NCBI GenBank assembly: GCA_934277865.1
Contig: CAKQVW010000146.1
Location: 1 to 7,015 of the forward strand
Source: an uncultured Pseudobdellovibrionaceae bacterium
GTDB taxonomy: Bacteria > Bdellovibrionota > Bdellovibrionia > Bdellovibrionales > JAMPXM01
Length of the DNA stretch: 7,015 bases
Direction: 5' to 3'
Shown: in pieces, positions 1 through 6,263 of the stretch
How the letters are laid out: every line of letters starts with the position of its first letter
How positions within the stretch are numbered: the stretch's first letter is position 1
Made by a program: the position numbers and the translations under genes
The notes under the pieces: model-generated
The model's input: the letters and a program-made list of their open reading frames with translations, nothing else
Database searches by the model: none
Told to the model about the DNA's origin: nothing

Positions 1-333
1 GATGTAGTCGTCAGCCCCCTCGTCGAGCCCGCGGACGACATCTTTGGTCTCGCTACGCGCAGAGACAAAGATCACCGAAACGTACTTTTCGCGCCCGCGA
101 AGCTGCTTGAGCATCTCGAGCCCCGAAAGACCCGGCATGTTGATATCAAGCAGGATGAGCGCCGGTTCTATGGTTTTCAGCTTTTCAAGGGCTTCCTCGG
201 CCGATTCGGCCTGGCAGACGTCGTAGCCTTCATGCATCAACAACGCACCAATCAGCTTAAGATTGTCGCGATCGTCGTCGACCATCATCACAAGTCGACG
301 GGTATTTTCTGTCGGAGGGAGACCTGGCATCAT
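1..333 (-). CDS. Response regulator, receiver domain (partial, C-terminus beyond left edge)
   Basis: The minus strand reads open from position 333 to the left edge, giving 111 residues of a CheY-like receiver domain. Visible family residues are the acidic cluster D19-D21 (VDDD), the phosphoacceptor D63 in LILLDINMPG, the conserved S91 in FVSARS, and GADDYI at the edge; the conserved lysine normally following this last motif lies just outside. It should be phosphorylated on D63 by a partner histidine kinase in the cytoplasm. The output domain, if any, is off the window, so DNA binding, GGDEF or a stand-alone receiver cannot be told apart. The start is uncertain: ATG at 333 and ATG at 330 are adjacent, neither has a good ribosome binding site, and the first 13 residues precede the usual domain start. 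An in-frame stop lies upstream at 355-357. The gene is divergent from leuS. The receiver assignment is firm; the start is not. Confidence 0.92.
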   Translation of the reverse strand, partial: MMPGLPPTENTRRLVMMVDDDRDNLKLIGALLMHEGYDVCQAESAEEALEKLKTIEPALILLDINMPGLSGLEMLKQLRGREKYVSVIFVSARSETKDVVRGLDEGADDYI

Positions 334-419
334 TCCATACAGAATACCCGGTTTTCAGAGAACTAGATGAGGCCAGATTCTCGGCTTCGATTTAGGTCTC
401 GACTTTGGTACAAGGAACC
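334..419. promoter_or_regulatory. Divergent intergenic region between response regulator and leuS
   Basis: These 86 bases separate two divergent genes, so they should hold promoters for both strands (inference from layout). I cannot point to a convincing -35/-10 pair on either strand. On the minus strand, TATTCT at about 343-348 could be a -10 element, but it would leave a very short leader. No T-box, leader peptide or strong hairpin for leuS control is visible. Confidence 0.4.
412..416 (+). promoter_or_regulatory. Shine-Dalgarno sequence of leuS
   Basis: AAGGA lies 3 bases before ATG 420. The spacing is rather short but it is the best site present. It supports ATG 420 over the in-frame TTG at 405, which would add five residues (start codon plus VQGT) before the conserved N-terminus. 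Confidence 0.55.
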
Positions 420-2843
420 ATGGCATACGATCATAAGCAGATAGATTCCAAGTGGCAGAAAAAGTGGGACGCAGCCGAGGCATTTAAGGCTGAATCAGGC
501 AGAACGTCCAAGAAACCCAAATACTATGCGCTGGACATGTTCCCGTACCCGTCTGGCTATGGGCTGCACGTCGGCCATCTTGCGAGCTACACGCCGACTG
601 ATGTGGTCGCTCGTTACAAGCGCGCCAAGGGTTTCAACGTGCTTCACCCGATGGGGTACGATGCCTTTGGCCTACCAGCCGAACAGTTTGCCATCCAAAC
701 CGGCATTCACCCCGCCATCACCACCGACAAGGCGATTGAATCCTTCCGCACGACGCTGAAAACCATGGGTTACAGCTTCGACTGGTCGCGCGAGATTTCG
801 ACGTGCGATGCCAGCTACTACAAGTGGACGCAGTTCATCTTCACCAAGCTCTTTGAAAAAGGCCTCGCCTATCAAAAAGAAGCGCCGGTGAACTGGTGTC
901 CAGCGCTGAAAACCGTCTTGGCCAATGACGAAGTCATCGACGGCAAATCCGAACGAGGCGGCCACCCCGTCATCAAAGTTCCGATGAAGCAGTGGATGCT
1001 GAAAATCACGGACTACGCCGAACGCCTCATCAGCGATCTTGATCTCGTCGATTGGCCCGAGCGCACAAAAGAAGCCCAGCGCAATTGGATCGGAAAATCG
1101 GAAGGTGCGAACGTAAAATTTCAGATCGCCGTCGATGCGTCAGGCAAACCAAACGCGGGCGTCGAACCGCTGGAGATTTTCACGACAAGACCTGACACGA
1201 TCTTCGGCGTCACCTTCATGGTGGTTTCGCCAGAACATCCGTGCCTGAAAACGATCGTTCCTGCTTCGCACAAAGCGGCCGTCGCCGAGTATCAAGACAA
1301 GGCTTCGCGAAAGTCCGAAGTCGAACGCAAAGCCGCGACCGAAAAAACCGGAGTCTTTACTGGCGCCTATGCGGTGAATCCCTTCTCGGGGAAGGCTGTT
1401 CCGATTTGGACGGCCGACTACGTGATGATGGATTACGGCACGGGTGCCATCATGGCCGTGCCAGGACACGACGAACGTGATTATGAGTTTGCGCAAGCCT
1501 TCAAGATCGAGGTCGTTCGCGTGCTCGAGGGTGGCGATCTCCCCTTCACGGGCGACGGCAAGCTGGTGAATTCCGACTTCCTAGACGGATTGGAAAAGTC
1601 GCAAGGAATTGCGCGCGCCATCCAAGAAATTGAAAAGCGCGGCCTTGGCACCAAGGTCACACAGTACAAACTGCGTGATTGGCTGTTTAGCCGCCAACGT
1701 TATTGGGGTGAGCCGTTCCCGATCGTGAAAATGTCAGATGGCGCAATCAAAGCCGTGCCAACATCGGAACTCCCCGTCGCACTGCCAGAAGTCGCCGACT
1801 ACCAGCCTTCGGAAAAAGGCGAAGCACCTTTGGCGAGAAACCAAGACTTTGTCTCTTACAACGGCGCTCTTGGCACTGGGACTCGGGAAACCGACACGAT
1901 GCCCGGCTCTGCCGGCTCAAGCTGGTATTTCTTGCGCTATTGCGACCCTCATAACTCGGACACTTTCTGTGATTTCGAAGAACAGAAGTACTGGATGCCG
2001 GTCGACCTCTACGTCGGTGGCGCCGAACACACGGTGGGCCACCTGCTCTACGCGCGTTTCTGGCAAAAAGTGCTTTTTGATGCTGGCCTTGTCAGCCACC
2101 CAGAGCCCTTCGGCAAGCTCGCCCACCAAGGCGTGGTTCTTGGGCCCGATGGCGAACGCATGTCGAAATCACGCGGGAACGTCATCAACCCCGATCAGTT
2201 GCGCGAACAATACGGAGCCGACGTGATGCGCACGTTTGTTCTGTTCTTGGGACCAATGGCAGCCGATAAACCTTGGCAAGATCAAGGCATTGGCGGCACT
2301 CAGCGCTTTCTTGATCGCCTCTGGCGCGCGTGCGTGGACGAAAACGGCGGCGTGATCGCCGATGATTCGGCTTTGCCCAACGAACTCAACAGACTTCTCC
2401 ACAAGACGATCAAAAAAGTCGGCGACGATCTGGAGACTTTGAGCTTCAACACGGCGATTTCAGCGCTGATGATCCTCTTAAACGATCTCTACAAAGCAAA
2501 CTCACGCTCCAAACGCGCTCTGTTGCCGCTTATTCAGATGGTGGCTCCTTTTGCTCCCCACATGGCCGAGGAACTTTGGGAAAAGCTTGGCCAAAGTGGC
2601 TTTGTTTCACTCGCAAAATGGCCCGAATACGATTCGGCTTTGACAGTCGATTCGGTCGTCTCTATAGGAGTGCAAGTAAACGGAAAGTCACGTGGCGTTA
2701 TCGAGATCGACAAAGAGGCCTCAGAAGCCGACGCTCTCGCCAAAGCCATGGAGATTGGTTCGGTGGTAAATGCCTTGGGCGGAAAGCAGCCCGACAAAGT
2801 CATTTACAAAGCCGGGCGAATCCTTAACCTGATCGTGAAATAG
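420..2843 (+). CDS. leuS: Leucyl-tRNA synthetase (LeuRS, class Ia)
   Basis: Cytoplasmic enzyme that charges tRNA-Leu with leucine using ATP and hydrolyses mischarged products. The 807-residue frame is complete. The class I HIGH motif is H50-V-G-H53 within YPSGYGLHVGH. The CP1 editing domain shows TTRPDT at 255-260 (T260 matches the T252 position of E. coli) and GHDERDYEFA from G349, with D354 as the likely editing aspartate. The second ATP-binding motif is R580-M-S-K-S584, with Arg in place of the first Lys of KMSKS. An anticodon-binding helical domain and the usual C-terminal domain (VQVNGKSRG) follow. Length is close to the short bacterial form (about 800 residues) rather than the E. coli form (860). 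The leucine-specific insertion that precedes KMSKS in E. coli is essentially absent: only a short turn joins HQGVVLG to the motif. Start ATG 420 was chosen because MAYDHKQIDSKWQKKW matches the family N-terminus; TTG 405 is the alternative. It is divergent from the response regulator and 73 bases ahead of speA. Confidence 0.98.
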   Translation: MAYDHKQIDSKWQKKWDAAEAFKAESGRTSKKPKYYALDMFPYPSGYGLHVGHLASYTPTDVVARYKRAKGFNVLHPMGYDAFGLPAEQFAIQTGIHPAITTDKAIESFRTTLKTMGYSFDWSREISTCDASYYKWTQFIFTKLFEKGLAYQKEAPVNWCPALKTVLANDEVIDGKSERGGHPVIKVPMKQWMLKITDYAERLISDLDLVDWPERTKEAQRNWIGKSEGANVKFQIAVDASGKPNAGVEPLEIFTTRPDTIFGVTFMVVSPEHPCLKTIVPASHKAAVAEYQDKASRKSEVERKAATEKTGVFTGAYAVNPFSGKAVPIWTADYVMMDYGTGAIMAVPGHDERDYEFAQAFKIEVVRVLEGGDLPFTGDGKLVNSDFLDGLEKSQGIARAIQEIEKRGLGTKVTQYKLRDWLFSRQRYWGEPFPIVKMSDGAIKAVPTSELPVALPEVADYQPSEKGEAPLARNQDFVSYNGALGTGTRETDTMPGSAGSSWYFLRYCDPHNSDTFCDFEEQKYWMPVDLYVGGAEHTVGHLLYARFWQKVLFDAGLVSHPEPFGKLAHQGVVLGPDGERMSKSRGNVINPDQLREQYGADVMRTFVLFLGPMAADKPWQDQGIGGTQRFLDRLWRACVDENGGVIADDSALPNELNRLLHKTIKKVGDDLETLSFNTAISALMILLNDLYKANSRSKRALLPLIQMVAPFAPHMAEELWEKLGQSGFVSLAKWPEYDSALTVDSVVSIGVQVNGKSRGVIEIDKEASEADALAKAMEIGSVVNALGGKQPDKVIYKAGRILNLIVK

Positions 2844-2855
2844 AAAACCTGACGA

Positions 2856-2909
2856 GCCCTCGGGCAAGTCACAGCGTGGCCGGGCTTAAGCACCGGCTTA
2901 AGCGAGGGC
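2856..2909 (+). promoter_or_regulatory. Nested inverted repeats in the speA leader, covering its ribosome binding site
   Basis: The leuS-speA gap holds a perfect 7-base outer inverted repeat, GCCCTCG (2856-2862) with CGAGGGC (2903-2909). The right arm contains the GAGGG Shine-Dalgarno of speA. Inside are two mutually exclusive hairpins: GCTTAAG (2884-2890) with CTTAAGC (2897-2903), loop CACCGG; and GCCGG (2879-2883) with CCGGC (2893-2897), loop of 9. The inner segment is also an imperfect tandem repeat of CCGG(G)CTTAAGC. No T-run follows, so it does not look like an intrinsic terminator. A role in translation control is inference from the pairing alone. Confidence 0.55.
2904..2908 (+). promoter_or_regulatory. 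Shine-Dalgarno sequence of speA
   Basis: GAGGG lies 8 bases before ATG 2917 and within the right arm of the outer inverted repeat. A second possible site, AGGG at 2921-2924, would serve an in-frame ATG at 2929 with 4-base spacing and lies outside the repeat. Confidence 0.6.
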
Positions 2910-2916
2910 GAACGAA

Positions 2917-4893
2917 ATGAAGGGTGAGATGCTTCGAGGTGAAACTTCGAACAACACGGGCGTCGGTGGTGCAAACCTGAACGGCGCGAACTGGACAACC
3001 GAGCAAAGCAAAGAGCTTTACGGTGTCAGTTCATGGGGCGCGAGCTTCTTTGACGTGAACGAAAAGGGCAATGTGGTCGTCACACCACACGGACCCACTG
3101 GCCCCAACGTCGACCTGTTGGAACTCACTCAAGATCTTCAAGAGCGCGGAATTCGCGTTCCGATGCTGATTCGTTTCCCTGACATCACAAAGTCGCGCGT
3201 GGAGTTGCTATCGAACTGCTTCAAAAAAGCGATCGAAGAATCTGGCTTCAAAGGCAGCTACCGCGGTGTTTACCCAATCAAGGTCAACCAACAGCGCCAC
3301 CTCGTGCAAGAGCTGGTGAAGTTCGGCAAAAACACACTTCTTGGCCTGGAAGCAGGTTCGAAGCCCGAACTTCTTGTTGCGCTGGCGATGATGGGCACAG
3401 AAAACGCGCTTCTTATCTGCAACGGCTTCAAAGACGTCGAGTACATCGAAACGGCGATTCTGTCTTTGAAGCTGGGACGCAACACGATCATCGTCGTCGA
3501 TCGCATGTCCGAGCTGCCAATGATCATCGAGGCCGCGAAGAAGTTCTCGATCCTTCCAAAGATCGGTCTTCGCGCGAAGCTTCACACCAAGGGTGCTGGA
3601 AAGTGGATCGACTCTTCGGGCGACCGTTCGAAGTTTGGTCTTACGCCGCTGGAAATCGTCGAGTGTGTTGAGCTTCTCAAAAAAGAGAACATGCTTGAGG
3701 CGCTGGAACTTCTGCACTTCCACATCGGCTCGCAGATTCCGTCGATCTCGTCGGTCAAAGGCTCTTTGAAAGAGGGCGCGCGCTTCTACACCGAGCTGCA
3801 TTCCATGGGCGCCAAGCTCAAGTACATGGATGTCGGCGGTGGTTTGGGCGTGGATTACGACGGCTCTGGGGCGTCCGACTCGTCGATCAACTATTCGGAA
3901 CAAGAATACGCCAACGACGTCGTCTCGATCATTCAATCGCTTTGCGACGAACGCGGAACTCCGCATCCGAATATCGTGACCGAATGCGGTCGCGCATTGG
4001 TGGCCCATCACTCGGTTCTCGTGTTCAACGTTCTCGGTATCAACGAAGTTCAAAAACGTGAGCCATCGGTGACAACGTCGAAAGACGATCACCGCGTGAT
4101 CCAAGATCTCACCTACATGATGGACCAGTTGAACGAGAACAACCTGCACGAGTTCTATCACGACGTTCTTCACATCAAAGAGACGATCCTTCAGCTGTTC
4201 ACGTTTGGCGTCCTCTCGCTGCAACAGCGCGCGAAGGCCGAAAATCTGTGCTGGGTTCTACTCACTCGTATGGAAAAACTCGCGCGAGCGAATCCAGATG
4301 TCGAAGATATCGCGACAGCTTTGCGTGAAACACTGTCGGACACCTACTTCTGCAACTTCTCGGTTTTCCAGTCGATGCCGGACTCGTGGGCCGTTGGTCA
4401 GCTCTTCCCGGTTCTTCCGATTCATCGTCTTAACGAAGAACCCACTCGCCGCGCGATCATGGTCGACCTCACCTGCGACTCAGACGGCAAAATCGGACAG
4501 TTCATCAACACGTCAGGGCAGTTTTCGAAACAAAAGAAGACTGGTCTTGAAGTGCATGAATTCACTGGCCAGCCGTACTACATGGGCGTGTTCTTGGTCG
4601 GCGCTTATCAAGAGATCCTCGGCGATCTTCACAACCTCTTTGGCGACACAGACGCTGTTCACATCACGCTTTCAAGCGCTGGGTACACAGTTGATGAAGT
4701 CGTCGAAGGTGACACGGTCACCGAGGTCCTTTCGTACGTTCAGTACAACCGTCACGAGCTGATTGAATCGATTCGTCGTACAAGCGAAGAGTCCATCAGC
4801 CGCGGTACACTGACAAAGAACGAAGCAAAAGCGTTGATGAAACACTACGAAGAGGGTCTTTCGGGCTACACCTATCTCGAAGATCCAGAGTGA
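2917..4893 (+). CDS. speA: Biosynthetic arginine decarboxylase (PLP-dependent, SpeA family)
   Basis: Decarboxylates L-arginine to agmatine, the first step of the agmatine route to putrescine and spermidine. At 658 residues it equals E. coli SpeA in length and is recognisable along its whole length. The N-terminal TIM-barrel (alanine racemase-like fold) carries the PLP lysine K122 in YPIKVNQQRH, then LGLEAGSKPEL, the HFHIGSQ strand from H267, and the glycine-rich phosphate-binding loop DVGGGLGVDY from D305. The C-terminal beta domain carries the catalytic TCDSDG with C520 and D521, then FLVGAYQEILG and the typical C-terminal end GYTYLEDPE. A SpeA-type helical insertion sits between the barrel and the C-terminal domain. 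ATG 2917 is taken as the start; ATG 2929 is possible and would remove four residues of a poorly conserved N-terminus. The stop codon is part of the TGAGGA ribosome binding site of the next gene, so co-translation with the membrane genes downstream is likely. No key residue is missing. Confidence 0.97.
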   Translation: MKGEMLRGETSNNTGVGGANLNGANWTTEQSKELYGVSSWGASFFDVNEKGNVVVTPHGPTGPNVDLLELTQDLQERGIRVPMLIRFPDITKSRVELLSNCFKKAIEESGFKGSYRGVYPIKVNQQRHLVQELVKFGKNTLLGLEAGSKPELLVALAMMGTENALLICNGFKDVEYIETAILSLKLGRNTIIVVDRMSELPMIIEAAKKFSILPKIGLRAKLHTKGAGKWIDSSGDRSKFGLTPLEIVECVELLKKENMLEALELLHFHIGSQIPSISSVKGSLKEGARFYTELHSMGAKLKYMDVGGGLGVDYDGSGASDSSINYSEQEYANDVVSIIQSLCDERGTPHPNIVTECGRALVAHHSVLVFNVLGINEVQKREPSVTTSKDDHRVIQDLTYMMDQLNENNLHEFYHDVLHIKETILQLFTFGVLSLQQRAKAENLCWVLLTRMEKLARANPDVEDIATALRETLSDTYFCNFSVFQSMPDSWAVGQLFPVLPIHRLNEEPTRRAIMVDLTCDSDGKIGQFINTSGQFSKQKKTGLEVHEFTGQPYYMGVFLVGAYQEILGDLHNLFGDTDAVHITLSSAGYTVDEVVEGDTVTEVLSYVQYNRHELIESIRRTSEESISRGTLTKNEAKALMKHYEEGLSGYTYLEDPE

Positions 4894-4896
4894 GGA
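4892..4896 (+). promoter_or_regulatory. Shine-Dalgarno sequence overlapping the speA stop codon
   Basis: GAGGA begins inside the TGA stop of speA (4891-4893) and is 7 bases before ATG 4904. This ties translation of the small membrane gene to speA and argues for a shared transcript. Confidence 0.7.
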
Positions 4897-4903
4897 CGTT
4901 CGC

Positions 4904-5215
4904 ATGGTGATCGATCCGCAGGTTCAAATTCTGACCTGGGCAGCATCGGTCATCTGTGCGATCGCAGTCACCATCGAGTGCCTCCGCACTTGGATCGGCA
5001 TCCATAGAAATTCAACCAGACGTGGGAGCAAAGCTCCTGCGTCTTTTCTTTTGGAAAGCCGATGGTTTCTGCCGTTCTACTTTGCCGGGATTACACAGTG
5101 GTTGATCTTTGGACTGCGCTCGCAAAATCTCGCGCTTAGCATTCCCTGCTTCATACAAATGATCTTCATGGCTCCCTTGATCTTTCACTGGGGTCAGCAA
5201 AGGATGCGGGAATGA
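4904..5215 (+). CDS. Small three-helix membrane protein, SemiSWEET/PQ-loop-like (first of a tandem pair)
   Basis: This is a 103-residue protein with three predicted membrane helices: about 9-30, 55-72 and 75-97. No family can be named with certainty. Seen in the sequence: TM2 and TM3 carry G62-x3-W66-x3-G70 (GITQWLIFG), close to the G..LW..YG pattern of SemiSWEET and other MtN3/PQ-loop half-transporters (known for that family). Where such proteins have Pro-Gln at the end of TM1, this one has I24-E25-C26, so the PQ pair is absent. The TM1-TM2 loop is long and basic (residues 31-53 with several Arg/Lys), suggesting it faces the cytoplasm. The start has a good ribosome binding site 10 bases after the speA stop. 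The last four bases overlap the next gene as ATGA. Real gene: likely. Transporter role: inference. It could also be related to the small membrane domain found at the N-terminus of some LpxB proteins, which has a similar layout. Confidence 0.75.
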   Translation: MVIDPQVQILTWAASVICAIAVTIECLRTWIGIHRNSTRRGSKAPASFLLESRWFLPFYFAGITQWLIFGLRSQNLALSIPCFIQMIFMAPLIFHWGQQRMRE

Positions 5216-5457
5216 CCATTCACGCAGGACTAGCTGGTCTTCTATGTACAACCGCGCTCATTTTGGCCGCCATCGAACTCAGCTCATCACGTCTGTCCGG
5301 CCGTGCTGGCTGGCTCTTTGTTCCCTACAGCATTGGCACCGCCATTTGGACCATCACGGGGATAGTGACAGACTCGTTCGCGCTCGTCCTCATTTCCACA
5401 ATTCAAACGGCCGCAGCATTTTATTGTGTCCTTCAATCAAAGCTGAAAGGCTCGTGA
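5212..5457 (+). CDS. Small three-helix membrane protein, SemiSWEET/PQ-loop-like (second of a tandem pair)
   Basis: This 81-residue protein has helices at about 5-23, 34-51 and 54-73. It lines up without gaps with residues 53-85 of the preceding protein: W34, Y39, G42, W46, I48, G50, A57, L58, I64 and Q65 match W54, Y59, G62, W66, I68, G70, A77, L78, I84 and Q85. Both also share Ile-Glu at the end of TM1 (I21-E22 here). This points to an old tandem duplication with strong divergence (inference). The G-x3-W-x3-G motif again resembles SemiSWEET half-transporters, and the short TM1-TM2 loop fits that family's length better than its partner does. No PQ pair is present. ATG 5212 overlaps the previous stop, with AAGGA at 5200-5204 spaced 7 bases, so the two are probably translated together in similar amounts and may form a heterodimer. 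The substrate is unknown. Confidence 0.72.
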   Translation: MTIHAGLAGLLCTTALILAAIELSSSRLSGRAGWLFVPYSIGTAIWTITGIVTDSFALVLISTIQTAAAFYCVLQSKLKGS

Positions 5458-5458
5458 T

Positions 5459-5992
5459 ATGAAAAATACGAAGGCCGCACCTTTCTCTAAGCGAGTCTTG
5501 GCCCTGGTTGTCGATGGGCTCTTGCTGCTGACTCTCACCACTGCTTCAATTTCCCTGTTCAACGCTATCGTTCCCAACACCCAAGTTGAGCCGATGGCCA
5601 TGCAATTGATGCCACCAAAGATGCTGGCTGTGTTCTTTTACACGATGCTACTCACCACGGCTGTCATCTCTATTTACGTGTTCTTTGCTCCTCACACAAA
5701 ATGGGGCGGAACCGTCGGTCACAATGTGGCCAAAATTAAAATGGTCACCCTCAAAGGCAACGACGTGCAGTGGATCGACAGTGTACGACGACTTTGGGTA
5801 ACAGCTTTTCGCGCCGGCCTGGTCTTTTTTTCCGGCCCCCTGCTCGCCCTCGCAAACCTCGGCGTGATCTACTCCGTACTCGCCCTGCTCTGGGGCTTGA
5901 TTCTTGTACTCCCGATTCCTGTCCGACGCACCACTCAGACAGTGACGCTTTGGCAGCTTCTCGGTAACTACAAGTTCATTGAGAGGAGCTGA
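5459..5992 (+). CDS. RDD-family integral membrane protein
   Basis: A 177-residue protein with about four membrane helices (13-36, 54-76, 113-131, 133-152). The N-terminus FSKRVLALVVDGLLLL holds the R12 and D19 that name the RDD family. The middle loop G83-G-T-V-G87-H-N-V-A-K-I-K matches the family's G.T.GK...G..V segment, with His where Lys is usual, followed by a polar stretch and SVRRLWV. The second conserved Asp of the family, expected near the C-terminus, is not evident in RTTQTVTLWQLLGNY, so the C-terminal part is degenerate. The family's general function is unknown; some members have been linked to ion transport or stress, which does not settle this one. The start ATG follows the previous stop by one base, with AAAGG at 5446-5450 spaced 8 bases. 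It is part of the membrane gene run after speA. Confidence 0.82.
   Translation: MKNTKAAPFSKRVLALVVDGLLLLTLTTASISLFNAIVPNTQVEPMAMQLMPPKMLAVFFYTMLLTTAVISIYVFFAPHTKWGGTVGHNVAKIKMVTLKGNDVQWIDSVRRLWVTAFRAGLVFFSGPLLALANLGVIYSVLALLWGLILVLPIPVRRTTQTVTLWQLLGNYKFIERS
5984..5988 (+). promoter_or_regulatory. Shine-Dalgarno sequence of the DUF1653 gene
   Basis: AGGAG sits in the last codons of the RDD gene, 5 bases before ATG 5994. It sets the start at 5994 and not at the in-frame TTG 5979, which lies upstream of the site. Confidence 0.75.
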
Positions 5993-5993
5993 C

Positions 5994-6263
5994 ATGCCGA
6001 CAACAAATTCGCTCGACCAAAGTACGATCGAGCCTGGCCTGTATCGCCACTACAAAGGCGGGCTCTATAAGGTCTTGGGGGCGGCTCGGCACAGCGAGAC
6101 TCTCGAGATGCTGGTGGTTTACGAAGCACTTTACAAAAACGACCTGGGCCAGCTCTGGGTCCGGCCGCTAAAAATGTTCACTGAAACGGTCCAGCCAAAT
6201 GGACCAGGGTCACCTGTCGTGTCACGATTTAAAAAAATCGATGAACACGAACAGGAGACTTAG
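5994..6263 (+). CDS. DUF1653 domain protein
   Basis: An 89-residue soluble protein consisting almost only of a DUF1653 domain (about residues 14-83). The diagnostic pattern is clear: PGLYRHYKGGLYKVLG, then ARHSETLE, VVYEALY, LWVRPLKMFTE and finally SRFKKI. The family is a small, beta-rich domain found widely in bacteria, often stand-alone, whose biochemical role is not established. No signal peptide or membrane segment is present, so it should be cytoplasmic even though its neighbours are membrane or exported proteins. The start ATG lies one base after the RDD stop. Its own 3' end contains the ribosome binding site of the next gene, and its stop codon abuts the next start. Family call is firm; function is unknown. 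Confidence 0.92.
   Translation: MPTTNSLDQSTIEPGLYRHYKGGLYKVLGAARHSETLEMLVVYEALYKNDLGQLWVRPLKMFTETVQPNGPGSPVVSRFKKIDEHEQET
6253..6257 (+). promoter_or_regulatory. Shine-Dalgarno sequence for the GTG-initiated barrel gene
   Basis: AGGAG within the DUF1653 coding end lies 6 bases before GTG 6264. This good site supports GTG as the start codon, directly after the TAG stop at 6261-6263. Confidence 0.75.

Noticed and set aside
44..226. 60-codon plus-strand frame at the left edge
   Set aside because: The opposite strand encodes a clear receiver domain with all key residues over the same bases.
334..419. T-box or leader-peptide control of leuS
   Set aside because: The region is only 86 bases and shows no T-box motif, leucine-codon leader or stable hairpin.
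1738..2226. 162-codon frame on the plus strand within leuS
   Set aside because: It is an out-of-frame shadow of the LeuRS catalytic region; its composition (many Thr, Ser, Arg, Asn) and lack of any motif do not suggest a protein.
2884..2903. Hairpin after leuS as an intrinsic terminator
   Set aside because: The stem is followed by AGGGCGAACGAA and not by a T-run, and it touches the speA ribosome binding site; a translation-level role fits better.
3208..4224. 338-codon open frame on the minus strand within speA
   Set aside because: It lies wholly antisense to a strongly conserved enzyme, is rich in Arg, Val, Asp and His as antisense frames of such codon use often are, and shows no recognisable domain.
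4904..5457. Single membrane gene split by a frameshift
   Set aside because: Each half has its own ribosome binding site and start, the overlap is the usual ATGA, and each forms a full three-helix unit that aligns with the other, so two genes are more likely than one broken gene.
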